A stretch of DNA of 64,000 nucleotides from Nitrospira sp. (GTDB taxonomy: Bacteria > Nitrospirota > Nitrospiria > Nitrospirales > Nitrospiraceae): the NCBI GenBank assembly GCA_030692565.1, contig JAUYAO010000029.1:1-64000 (forward strand), read 5' to 3'. Positions within the stretch are counted from its first letter, which is position 1. Each line of letters starts with the position of its first letter. The notes under the pieces are model-generated. The model saw nothing but the letters and a program-made list of their open reading frames with translations. It was not told the origin of the DNA and searched no databases. Below, piece by piece: positions 1-7,796 of the stretch. The position numbers were made by a program, and so were the translations under genes.

Positions 1-141
1 AGCCCTCAAGGCCGCCATCCGGCACTACATCACGGTCACCAATACACCCCCCCCAAACCCTTCACATGGACGAAGACCGCCGACGAAATCCTGGCCAGCG
101 TGGCCCGATTTTGTCAGCGAACTTCGGAGACAGGACACTAG
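1..141 (+). pseudogene. 3' end of an IS630-family transposase, frameshifted at a C8 run
   Basis: Only the C-terminal tail of a DDE transposase is inside the window. Its first part reads ALKAAIRHYITVTNT in the frame starting at base 2; the rest reads KPFTWTKTADEILASVARF and ends with TAG at 139-141. This KPF-W-TK-AD-I--S--RF signature is typical of the IS630/Tc1-mariner-like C-terminus. The two parts lie in different frames that meet in a run of eight C (47-54), where six or nine would keep the frame. That could be a pseudogene, a sequencing or assembly slip, or a recoding site. IS630 elements insert at TA. The TA at 139-140 lies at the junction with the interrupted gene on the other strand, so the element probably ends there. 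Confidence 0.7.
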
Positions 142-1044
142 CTCTTCTTGCAGACTCAACATCACGCAGGTTTTTCCTGAACCCGGAAGCCCTGTAAGCA
201 AGACGGCACGTTTCCTAGCATCGATGGCAGCCAGAAGATCATTCACAACCGGGCTCGAAATGCGCTGTCCAGCAATGTCCCGATGCCACGACCTGCCGAT
301 AGCTGAGGTACTGGCAAATGATGTACGTACCTGTGCAATGGACATCGCTGGAACCAGCATCGCTCCCGCGTGATGGAGAATGTCTTTGAGGTCGTCTTTG
401 GTTAGGCGATGCTGGGTGGAAGCGGACAGGTTACCGCTTTCCATGCGTCCACCAAGCTTATCGATGTGTGTCCAAAGGGCGTTGTATGCAGCATTTGAGT
501 TGCTCACCATTTGGCGCAAACGTTCACGCAGTAAAATCTCCATGCGATCAAAATCTGGGCTGATCTCGAAGGAGGTGCGACGCAGGAATTCGTAGGTCGA
601 GAGGTCACAAGTCTTAGCAGCAATGCGAGCAGTCAAATTGCTATCAGTTTCTATATGCTCTTTGGTCAAATTCGCATTATAGTCGGCCTCATTGTCATAG
701 AGGGTGCTGTATTCACGTAGTTTAGCGAGTGCGCAAAAATTGCTGCGCGAATAGAAGCGAACTCGGGCTTGTTGATTTCTAGCCAGTACCAGAGAAGCCT
801 TGTCCAGCTCGCCCGAAAGATCGGCTATCGACCATGCGCTGAAATCGACCTGGTTCTTTTTGCACTGGCAACAAAGCAGGGAGCCGTCAGATTTGCCAAT
901 TACGACATCATCTACCAGATAGGTTGTCGAATCTATTTCAAGCCATTGAAATTCGGGATCGGACAGGACTGTCAATGCCCAGTCGAAGGCGATCAGCGTC
1001 TGATAGATATCGCCACGGTTGGAGCGTATTCCCGCGATGCTCAT
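25..1044 (-). CDS. Cap4-like (DUF4297-type) nuclease fused to a P-loop NTPase, truncated by an IS element
   Basis: The N-terminal 130 residues resemble the dsDNA-nuclease domain of Cap4/DUF4297 defence proteins: an early SNRGDIYQ segment, acidic residues in TYLVDDVVIGKSDG, and a CCQCKK strand that supplies the Q-x-K of a PD-(D/E)xK active site. A helical linker follows, then a Walker A motif (LLTGLPGSGKT) at about residues 283-293, as in STAND or AAA NTPases. About 15 residues later the sense is lost: bases 25 to about 141 are antisense to an IS630 transposase, so the last 40 or so residues are not native. What remains is the nuclease and the start of the NTPase. The sensor or repeat C-terminus is missing or lies beyond the IS, off the window. 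The family role (nucleic-acid degradation on infection) is inference. Confidence 0.6.
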   Translation of the reverse strand: MSIAGIRSNRGDIYQTLIAFDWALTVLSDPEFQWLEIDSTTYLVDDVVIGKSDGSLLCCQCKKNQVDFSAWSIADLSGELDKASLVLARNQQARVRFYSRSNFCALAKLREYSTLYDNEADYNANLTKEHIETDSNLTARIAAKTCDLSTYEFLRRTSFEISPDFDRMEILLRERLRQMVSNSNAAYNALWTHIDKLGGRMESGNLSASTQHRLTKDDLKDILHHAGAMLVPAMSIAQVRTSFASTSAIGRSWHRDIAGQRISSPVVNDLLAAIDARKRAVLLTGLPGSGKTCVMLSLQEELVSCLRSSLTKSGHAGQDFVGGLRPCEGFGGGVLVTVM

Positions 1045-1112
1045 TTAGTCGCCCACCTGCGTTTCGCACTCAAAGAGAAAAGGCTATTTTCCCCTGCCTC
1101 CAGCCGCTCTTC

Positions 1113-1259
1113 GATCATGCACTCACCGCCCAGCGCACCTGCATGAATCAGCAACAACCTTTCGGGACAGCCAACTGGCAAGCCACCATCGCGGCCACGT
1201 TGGGCTTGGACTCCACGCTGCGCCCGCGCGGGCGACCCGGTAAATCTCCAGAAAAGTAG
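1113..1259 (+). pseudogene. C-terminal remnant of an IS200-like/RAYT (Y1) transposase
   Basis: The open frame ending at TAG 1257-1259 reads QPFGTANWQATIAATLG and then LGLDSTLRPRGRPGK. The pattern PFG--W----A--LGL-STLR-RGRP-K is the usual C-terminus of REP-associated tyrosine transposases. No HUH or catalytic tyrosine region is present upstream, so only the tail survives. About 25 bases after the stop lies GGGGTCAGTTCTTGAG (from about 1285), resembling the GGGGTCAG-type ends that flank such elements. The remnant sits next to the interrupted nuclease gene, which marks this as an insertion hot spot. Confidence 0.55.
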
Positions 1260-1372
1260 CCTGAGCTGGCCCGAAATGCGCTAGTGGGGTCAGTTCTTGA
1301 GTTTGCACCCTCTCCCTCTCCATCGATTGGCGGGAGAGCAAGGTCCTAAACTGCCCGTCATATTTTCTCAAC

Positions 1373-1519
1373 TTCATCCAAGGGCTGGTGTATCTCGCGA
1401 TCGGCATCCCGGCCTACCTCGCCGGATCGCGGCACTGGTTAGGAAAGTGGTATCGACTCTGCACCGGATTCCCGTCTTGCGCCTATCCCCGTCTATTAAA
1501 ACTTATAACAACAGTCTAG
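1373..1519 (+). pseudogene. Possible decayed 3' gene fragment with a hydrophobic segment
   Basis: An open frame without a credible start reads FIQGLVYLAIGIPAYLAG followed by a basic tail, ending at TAG 1517-1519. The hydrophobic stretch looks like one transmembrane helix near the C-terminus of a permease, and the frame continues openly upstream for a short way. It overlaps the end of the secreted protein on the other strand by four bases. It could be a transporter remnant left by the transposon events just upstream, or chance. I would not assign a function. Confidence 0.2.
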
Positions 1520-1905
1520 TCACAGACACCATCAATCATAGGGTCGCATACGAGTGCCCCGATGACAGACGGACGCATGTAGGCCGACGAAGGATCTTGT
1601 GAACCGAGCGCCCCTTTGATGGGTGGGCCTCCCGGCATTCCGGGTAATCCCCTCCCCGCAGAGCCCAATGAACCGGGTTTCGTGGAACTAGGTATGGTTC
1701 CAATCCCTTGCACCACGGATGGCGAGGACAGAGGCGCCGCGGGAGATCCGCCTGATCCACCGGATGGGTCGAGTCCATTTTGCAAGCTGAGGGAGGACGG
1801 ATTCTGCGGATTCGCTGAGGAGGCACTGCTTTGCGCGCTCACTGAAGGAGCGTTATGACAAAGGCAGAGCAAGAAGAGAAGTGCATACCGGATGACTCGC
1901 GTCAT
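1516..1905 (-). CDS. Secreted Gly/Pro/Ser-rich hypothetical protein
   Basis: About 129 residues. The start at 1905 is preferred because it gives a clean signal peptide (basic MTRVIR, then a hydrophobic core, ending around SVSA-QS). An in-frame ATG at 1956 would add 17 residues in front of it. After cleavage the protein is low in complexity: Ser/Asn/Gln first, then Gly/Pro/Ser (GLPGMPGGPP), then a short C-terminus with two cysteines (VCDPMIDGVCD) that could form a disulfide. No family is recognised. It lies downstream of the tRNA-Leu on the same strand. Being secreted is well supported by sequence; any role is unknown. Confidence 0.5.
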   Translation of the reverse strand: MTRVIRYALLFLLCLCHNAPSVSAQSSASSANPQNPSSLSLQNGLDPSGGSGGSPAAPLSSPSVVQGIGTIPSSTKPGSLGSAGRGLPGMPGGPPIKGALGSQDPSSAYMRPSVIGALVCDPMIDGVCD

Positions 1906-1970
1906 GGAACCAACGCTTGCTTGGGGATGGGGCCTTAAGAGGTGGCGCATACGCAACCAACAGAAACTCG

Positions 1971-2057
1971 TGGTGCGCGAGGCGGGAATTGAACCCGCAC
2001 GCCATTGCTGACCCAGGATTTTAAGTCCTGTGCGTCTGCCGATTCCGCCACTCGCGC
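1971..2057 (-). tRNA. tRNA-Leu (anticodon UAA)
   Basis: Read on the minus strand it folds as a class II tRNA of 87 nt. The seven-pair acceptor stem is GCGCGAG with CTCGCGC, discriminator A, and CCA is encoded at 1971-1973. The anticodon stem CAGGA/TCCTG encloses the loop CTTAAAA, giving anticodon UAA for UUA/UUG leucine codons. A long variable arm and a T arm with GGTTCAATTCC are visible. The TGGCGGAAT segment after the acceptor is the usual start of the D arm in tRNA-Leu. Confidence 0.97.
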
Positions 2058-2160
2058 ATGCCGCGCAGTGTAGCGGGAAAGTCGCCTGAGCCGCAACACC
2101 TTGCTCAGGCCCGCACTGGAATGCGTGTGACCTATTGAAACGCGAAGAAGCTGAAGCCTA

Positions 2161-2193
2161 GGTTGAGCGGGAGTCCGGACCTCTCGCTCAACC
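2161..2193. terminator. Strong hairpin between the YtxH gene and tRNA-Leu
   Basis: GGTTGAGCG (2161-2169) is the exact reverse complement of CGCTCAACC (2185-2193), and four further inner pairs close a seven-base loop. A weaker outer GAAGCT/AGCTTC match extends the symmetry. There is no T tract on either side, so it may be a factor-assisted terminator or processing signal for the YtxH transcript before the tRNA, rather than a classical intrinsic terminator. Confidence 0.45.
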
Positions 2194-2225
2194 GTAGCTT
2201 CGACTGTGTGCTTCACCTAACAGGT

Positions 2226-2486
2226 TTACGCTGCCTCAATCACAGGCCGCGCCTCGCGACGCTGCACCAACTGCTTGCTCCGATTCATCACGTCCTGCAC
2301 GCCCGATTGAACGGTGCGGCCCCAGCGGGTGGCCTGTACTTGGGCCTTCTTCGCATAGCGTCCGATGTCCCGGCGTGTTTCCGCTCCGGCTTTAGGCGCA
2401 AACAGGATTCCTAATCCGGCTCCGATCACAGCTCCACCGGCGATCATCGCGGCGACCTTGGCTGCCTGCTTTCCCTGTTCTGACAT
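2226..2486 (-). CDS. YtxH domain-containing small membrane-associated protein
   Basis: 86 residues starting at ATG 2486 behind AGGAGG with a good spacer. Residues 8-31 form a Gly/Ala-rich hydrophobic helix (VAAMIAGGAVIGAGLGILFAP) followed by the APKAG-ETR motif that defines YtxH (general-stress-type) proteins, then an amphipathic, basic helical tail. In the family this is a single-pass membrane or membrane-tethered protein linked to stress. The molecular function is not known. The gene appears to be alone, ending at the hairpin before tRNA-Leu. Confidence 0.85.
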   Translation of the reverse strand: MSEQGKQAAKVAAMIAGGAVIGAGLGILFAPKAGAETRRDIGRYAKKAQVQATRWGRTVQSGVQDVMNRSKQLVQRREARPVIEAA

Positions 2487-2823
2487 CGCATGCCTCCTGG
2501 TGATTGATGAAGGTTTGTGGAGGGTCTTGTTCTCGCCCTCTTGTCTAGTCAGTACAGCAGATACCGTGCCAGGTCATATGCTGCGCAATTTCACCGGGAT
2601 TTCCTCGATCACCCCTGCCAGGGTTAGGACCGTCTCATGAAGGGTGCCGTTTTCTCTACAGTCGGCAACACACCCGTTACAGAAATCTTACACTCCTGAG
2701 CCTATCACGACAAACCGGCCACAGCATCCACCTTCCGGCTATCGTCGCCCTGCGTGTGAAGCGCGCCTTGCTTTGAAACGTGGTCTTCCCTATGATCCCG
2801 ACCAGTCATTCGTTGGAGGTCTC

Positions 2824-3651
2824 ATGGGTTCGTTCGCCGCACTCCCCTATCCGCATATCAATCCGGTCTTCCTCGATCTCGGTCCGCTCCAGTTCCGCTG
2901 GTATGGGTTGATGTATCTAATCGGGCTGACCGCCGCCTATTTCTTGATTCGCCACCGAGTCCGCGCGCAGCACATTCCTCTCACGCCGGATCAGATCTAC
3001 GACATGGTCGTGTTCGCCGCCTTCGGGGTTTTTATCGGCGGGCGCATCGGGTACACGTTGTTTTATAATTTTTCTTACTACGCCCAGAATCCGTTGAAAG
3101 TCTTCGCCGTGTGGGAAGGCGGGATGTCCTTCCATGGCGGCCTCATCGGGACGATTGTCGCCTTGATCTGGTTCAGTAAGCGACAGGGCTTGCCCGTCTA
3201 CACCATTGCGGACCTGGCTGCCGCTGTGACCCCGATTGGACTGGGATTTGGCCGACTCGGAAACTTTATCAATGGAGAACTCTTTGGACGGGCGACCGAT
3301 GTGGAGTGGTGCATGGTCTTCCCATCGGGAGGACCGGTGTGTCGCCACCCTTCACAACTCTATGAAGCAGGACTGGAAGGTATTCTCTTGTTCACGATCC
3401 TCTGGTTGCTTGCGCGCACGTCACCGCCACCAGGGTCGTTGTGCTGGACGTTCATCGCCGGCTACGGCGTCAGTCGGATGATCGTCGAGCTCGTCCGCGA
3501 GCCCGACCAGCATATCGGCTTTGTCCTTGGACCGATCACCATGGGCCAGTTGCTGTCGGCTCCCATGGTCATGTTGGGTCTGTTCATGCTGATATGGGGA
3601 TATCACAAACGGTCACTGGAACGATCACGTTCAATGCCGCCCCCTCAATAG
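2824..3651 (+). CDS. lgt: Prolipoprotein diacylglyceryl transferase
   Basis: Transfers diacylglycerol from phosphatidylglycerol to the lipobox cysteine of prolipoproteins in the inner membrane, the first step of lipoprotein maturation. The frame is open 180 bases upstream, but the start at ATG 2824 follows GGAGGT and gives about 275 residues, the normal Lgt length. Seven or so hydrophobic segments are seen. Family motifs present are the FRWYGLMYL start, GGRIGY, SFHGGLIG and the Lgt signature GRLGNFINGELFGR. Lnt, which finishes the same pathway, is encoded at 19.8 kb, and many lipoproteins in this window are its substrates. The 3' end overlaps the convergent zincin gene by seven bases. Confidence 0.95.
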   Translation: MGSFAALPYPHINPVFLDLGPLQFRWYGLMYLIGLTAAYFLIRHRVRAQHIPLTPDQIYDMVVFAAFGVFIGGRIGYTLFYNFSYYAQNPLKVFAVWEGGMSFHGGLIGTIVALIWFSKRQGLPVYTIADLAAAVTPIGLGFGRLGNFINGELFGRATDVEWCMVFPSGGPVCRHPSQLYEAGLEGILLFTILWLLARTSPPPGSLCWTFIAGYGVSRMIVELVREPDQHIGFVLGPITMGQLLSAPMVMLGLFMLIWGYHKRSLERSRSMPPPQ

Positions 3652-4016
3652 GGCATCTCGTCGTCATCCAGACCGACATGGTGCCCCAGTTCGTGCACGA
3701 GCGTATCGCCGATTTCCTGAATCATCTCCCTCTCTGTGTCGCATTGCCGGAGAATCGGTCCGCGATAGAGTGAGATCTGTGCAGGCGCCTGGCCTCCAGC
3801 GCGAAAAAATGAGTCGTCGTGCAGTGAGAGACCATGGTACAGACCGAGTAGCTCCTCTCCGTCCTCCATCTCCAGATCTCTCAGCACACTCGGAGGGGGC
3901 TCGTCTTCCACGACAACCGCCACGGCATCGAGCAACCGGGCATATTCGTCAGGCAAGTCCGCGATGGCCGCTTCAACGAGATGGGCAAAGGACTCGGCCG
4001 AGATTCGCTGAGACAC
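3645..4016 (-). CDS. Zincin-like metallopeptidase family protein (DUF1025/zincin_1 type)
   Basis: About 123 residues. I place the start at GTG 4016 (VSQRISAESF), which sits behind GAGGT, 11 bases after the preceding gene's stop, and matches the usual family N-terminus. A longer frame reaches 4118 but would overlap the TPR gene. Features: the conserved LPDEYARLLDAVAVVVEDEP block and, near the C-terminus, the zinc-binding HELGHHVGLDDDEM (HExxH). The family has a minimal zincin fold of unknown substrate. It is the last gene of the addB-addA-TPR-zincin run, probably by readthrough. Confidence 0.85.
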   Translation of the reverse strand: MSQRISAESFAHLVEAAIADLPDEYARLLDAVAVVVEDEPPPSVLRDLEMEDGEELLGLYHGLSLHDDSFFRAGGQAPAQISLYRGPILRQCDTEREMIQEIGDTLVHELGHHVGLDDDEMPY

Positions 4017-4027
4017 TTCCGACCTCG

Positions 4028-4441
4028 CTAGAATCGTTGCCCAGGGGTAGGATCCAGATAGGATTTTTTCCGCAAGTTGTGATTCAGTCCCGTCTCGCGA
4101 AGCGGCGGTGAATCCCAAATCACTTTGTTTCCCGGTGCCAGGTTGGCGGCCTCGAGATAGTGCTTCTTCGCGTCCGCCTTGCTCCCCATACGATCCAACG
4201 ACACCGCCAAATTGTAGTGCGCCTCAGCCAATGTCGGTTGCAGGGTGGCTGCGGTTTGATAGGCCTGAGCGGCACCGGCCCAATCGCCCGACCGGAACAG
4301 GCGATCCCCTTCAGTCATTGCGGCCGCCGCCTTCACCGAGGTGTCGGCCGGACTCGCCAGAATGGTAGTCGGCACTTTCGCCGGGCCAGCACAACCGCCG
4401 GCCAACCCGCAGAACAACACCAGCATGAGATAGGATCGCAT
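4028..4441 (-). CDS. TPR-repeat lipoprotein
   Basis: 137 residues from ATG 4441 behind AGGAGA. A lipoprotein signal peptide ends with LAGGC (lipobox Cys about residue 17), so the mature protein should be a lipid-anchored periplasmic or outer-membrane protein. Two tetratricopeptide-like repeats are visible: GDRLFRSGDWAGAAQAYQTA, then AEAHYNLAVSLDRMG-KADAKKHY. A short basic tail follows. Such proteins usually act as binding scaffolds; the partner is not apparent. It starts 13 bases after the addA-like gene and shares its transcript. Confidence 0.8.
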   Translation of the reverse strand: MRSYLMLVLFCGLAGGCAGPAKVPTTILASPADTSVKAAAAMTEGDRLFRSGDWAGAAQAYQTAATLQPTLAEAHYNLAVSLDRMGSKADAKKHYLEAANLAPGNKVIWDSPPLRETGLNHNLRKKSYLDPTPGQRF

Positions 4442-4454
4442 GGTCCGTCTCCTG

Positions 4455-7400
4455 TTACAGTTCGTAGCCAACACCGCAGCGAAGAAACAAAAGCTGCGCG
4501 GATATCGCTGAAACCCCTAAACTTTTCTGAGCCGCGGCCTTATAGAGCGTCATCTGAGATCGATACCGCTCCGCCCGCTCGGGCATATTTTGCGCCGTCA
4601 CCTGATCGGTCTTATAGTCCCCAATCCAGATTCGGTCGTCAAGACGGTAGATGACATCCATCATGCCATGGACGATCTGGCCCTCTTCCCAGGACATGGC
4701 GAACGGCACCTCACGACCCAGAATGGTGGCCAGGGCCAGCCGCTGATACAGGTCAGACCGCGCAAAGTTACCGAGGACATCTCTCAATGAATCAGCCACT
4801 GCCGGCATCAGCTCGGCTTGTTCAGCAGTGAGGATCTGCTGTGTGACTGGCTCGATTCGATCAAGGAGCCTGTGAGAAGGCGAGTGAAAATCCCACTGTT
4901 CAAGGATGTGGTGGGCCAATATCCCGACCAGCCTCCCTACTTCTTGGTCCGCTCCATCTTTTGAGGGTCGGAAACGGCCGGGCAGCACTTCTTTTCCAAT
5001 CGTGCTCGGAGTGAGATGACGAGGCGTCCGGCAGGCCTTCTTCCAGCGATCCTCCCGATCTCCCCATAATTTTGCGATGGCCGCAGAATCGAGAGCTCCG
5101 GTGACCGGCCCCACCGCACCAGGTCGGCTTGAACGTTTGCGGGACGGCGCCGGCGTAGTCCGGTGCGGTATGACAGACGCACCGATCGTCAGCGTCTCTG
5201 TTTCCGAGGCACCCACCACACCCTCCCCGATCTCTTGCAACATCCCCAAGACGGTTTCCCCGGCTGCACGACCGGTCATCCCGCCGGACAGGATTAACAT
5301 ATCCTTGGCTCTTGTCATGCCGACATAGAGCACCCGCCGCCGCTCGGCGTCCTCCCTGATTTTCTGCTTCTCATGCACCAATACCGCACCGAAATTGTGC
5401 ACCCCACCAAGCGAGAGGCCATACGATCCGCTGGACCAATCAAACGTCACGACTGGCAATCCTCGCTCCCTCCCGCTCCCCTGATGCAGGCCGGGCAACA
5501 CGACAATGGGAAACTCCAGGCCCTTGGCTTTGTGAATCGTCAAGACCTGGATGGCGTTGGACGATTCCTCAGACAATGGACTCTCGGCCTCATCCGGCTG
5601 CTCCTCGAGCCTGGCCACCATCAGATCCACAAAACCGCTCAACGTCAGATGCGGCCGATCAGACAAGGCGGCGGCGGTGTGTTTCACCTTGAGAAGATTG
5701 GCCACAGCCTGCTCCCCATGCACAGACGCCGCGGCAATTTCGAGAAGCGGAAGACGGTCGAAGATCAGTTCCAGCACCTCGGCCAGCGGCAATGCTCCGA
5801 CCTGTCGATGCAACCAGGCCAAGTGGCCATACAGAAGACGGACAGAGGATGCCTCCGGATGCGTCCACGCCGAGAGTGACTCGATTCGAAGATAGTCAAA
5901 GCCCTTAACCTGGCGAAGGTCATAGAGGGCGCGGTCTGACAAGCCGCCTAAAGGGCTGCGCAGCACACCGGCCAGCGCCACATTGTCATGGGGATGGTCG
6001 AGCACCCGCAGGACATTCATCAGGTCGATGACTTCCTGACGTCGATAAAAATGTTTTTCGCCTTCGATGACATAGGGAAGGCCGTACCGTCGCAAAGCAT
6101 CCACATAGGTGTCGGCCTGCGTCAGCTTCCGGAATAGCAGCGCGATATGCCCGGGCTTGACCTGCGGACGGCTCAGCACCTCTTCGGCGAGCCAACGCGC
6201 CAGCGTCTCCCCTTCCGCCCTTGTCGCACCGGCGGCGTCGAACGCCCGCTCGTCCGGAACCGGAAGCGTCACGTGCACACGCACACCGGCCTCAAAGGCT
6301 GAGGGGCGTCGTTGCGGTTGCACTTCCAGCCTGACATTGGCCGGTTGGACGAGGGCGCGCCGTTCGAACAGTCGATCGAACACATCGTTGACCGGGCCGA
6401 GAACCGCCGCATCGCTTCGAAAATTTGTGGTGAGCGTTTGAATCACTCCCCCGTCCTCTTCAATCTTCTGAACGACGCGATCGAAGGCTTCGATATCCGC
6501 CCGCCGAAAGGCATAGATCGATTGCTTGGGATCTCCCACGATAAAGAGCTTGCCCGGCTCTAAGGCCATCTCCTGCCATGTCGAGGCCTGAGCCCCTACA
6601 CATTCTGAAATCGCGAGCATGAGTTCATACTGAACAGGATCGGTGTCTTGAAATTCATCCACCAGCACCGCACGATAGTCCTGTTTAATACGCTCGCGGA
6701 TGGCCAGATGATCCCGTAACAACGTGCGAGCCCTGGCGAGCAGCCCATCGAATGAGACCCACCCTTTCAGCCTGAACGAGAGGCGAATTTCAGAGACCAG
6801 CGGCCCAAGAAGAATCAACGTATACTTAAATAACTTGCTGTTAACTAACTGATATTGCTGAGCAGTGTTAATGATTGATTCGGCTTCTCCAAATTCATCT
6901 TTTTCCCATCCTGCTACGGGATTGCCCAGATCCTTCCCCAGCGATTCGAGATCGGCAGCGGATAGGGCCTGAATACCGGCTGCCCCCTGATCCAGGATTG
7001 CCTTCATTACGTTCACCGCGGCCGCCAACATCTGCTCGATCTTCCGCCGCTTTGGTCGATCATGCGCATCGAGGAGCACTTGCCCGCGTTGATGCATTTG
7101 GCGCACCCACTCGACGAGCACAGGACTCAGCTTCTCGTCATTGATCTGAGCATGCAACACGTCCAAATCAACCAACTCGCTGCAGAGCGCGCGAGCCAGT
7201 GCGCGCACATCGTCCAGGGTGGCGAGACCCAATACCCTGCGCCACAATTGATGATGAGAACCCTGCCGGCTCAACTCCCGATCGACCCATATCTCCCATG
7301 CCGCCGAAAAATGCTCTTCGAAGCGGAGCCCGTCATCTTCCTGAAAGGTCGGATCCACGCCGCCTTCAAGCGGGTAGAGCCGCAACAGATGGGCCGCAAA

Positions 7401-7796
7401 ACTATGGAGCGTGCCGATCTGCCCCTTCTCAAGATCATGGAGGGCCGCCGCAGCTCTGCCGGCGACTTCGTCGGTGGAGAGACCGTAACGTGCACGTAAG
7501 TCAGCAACCGACACCGCCCCGCCATCCACAACCCGAGCGGCTTCAGTTTCCGGATTGGCCAAGACCAGCAGCCGTTCACGCAGCCGGACCTTCATCTCCG
7601 TGGCCGCCTTGTTCGTAAAGGTCAATGCCACGATCTGGGTGATGGTCACCGGGCGGGGCTCCTTGATCAGGAGGTGCACCAATCGATTGACGAGCAACGT
7701 CGTCTTGCCGGTGCCGGCACCGGCTACGACCACGACATTCCGGTCAAATGTCGTCTCCGCCAGATTGCGGGCCTGGCGATCAGGAATCAGTTCCAC
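4455..7796 (-). CDS. addA: AddA-like UvrD-family helicase/exonuclease
   Basis: 1113 residues, GTG start at 7796 overlapping the end of the addB-like gene by 17 bases (coupled translation). The order is Walker A AGAGTGKT (25-32), motif II VDEFQDTD (about 375), motif III GDPKQSIYAFRRAD, motif V IHKAKGLEFP, motif VI VLYVGMTRAKD, and a C-terminal RecB-type nuclease with GMMDVIYRLDDRIWIGDYKT (D and DYK catalytic residues). This is the AddA layout: ATP-driven 3'-5' helicase and nuclease that, with AddB, resects double-strand breaks for RecA loading. The length is close to the family's. The gene symbol is by family resemblance; RecB-like naming would also be defensible. Confidence 0.85.
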   Translation of the reverse strand: MELIPDRQARNLAETTFDRNVVVVAGAGTGKTTLLVNRLVHLLIKEPRPVTITQIVALTFTNKAATEMKVRLRERLLVLANPETEAARVVDGGAVSVADLRARYGLSTDEVAGRAAAALHDLEKGQIGTLHSFAAHLLRLYPLEGGVDPTFQEDDGLRFEEHFSAAWEIWVDRELSRQGSHHQLWRRVLGLATLDDVRALARALCSELVDLDVLHAQINDEKLSPVLVEWVRQMHQRGQVLLDAHDRPKRRKIEQMLAAAVNVMKAILDQGAAGIQALSAADLESLGKDLGNPVAGWEKDEFGEAESIINTAQQYQLVNSKLFKYTLILLGPLVSEIRLSFRLKGWVSFDGLLARARTLLRDHLAIRERIKQDYRAVLVDEFQDTDPVQYELMLAISECVGAQASTWQEMALEPGKLFIVGDPKQSIYAFRRADIEAFDRVVQKIEEDGGVIQTLTTNFRSDAAVLGPVNDVFDRLFERRALVQPANVRLEVQPQRRPSAFEAGVRVHVTLPVPDERAFDAAGATRAEGETLARWLAEEVLSRPQVKPGHIALLFRKLTQADTYVDALRRYGLPYVIEGEKHFYRRQEVIDLMNVLRVLDHPHDNVALAGVLRSPLGGLSDRALYDLRQVKGFDYLRIESLSAWTHPEASSVRLLYGHLAWLHRQVGALPLAEVLELIFDRLPLLEIAAASVHGEQAVANLLKVKHTAAALSDRPHLTLSGFVDLMVARLEEQPDEAESPLSEESSNAIQVLTIHKAKGLEFPIVVLPGLHQGSGRERGLPVVTFDWSSGSYGLSLGGVHNFGAVLVHEKQKIREDAERRRVLYVGMTRAKDMLILSGGMTGRAAGETVLGMLQEIGEGVVGASETETLTIGASVIPHRTTPAPSRKRSSRPGAVGPVTGALDSAAIAKLWGDREDRWKKACRTPRHLTPSTIGKEVLPGRFRPSKDGADQEVGRLVGILAHHILEQWDFHSPSHRLLDRIEPVTQQILTAEQAELMPAVADSLRDVLGNFARSDLYQRLALATILGREVPFAMSWEEGQIVHGMMDVIYRLDDRIWIGDYKTDQVTAQNMPERAERYRSQMTLYKAAAQKSLGVSAISAQLLFLRCGVGYEL

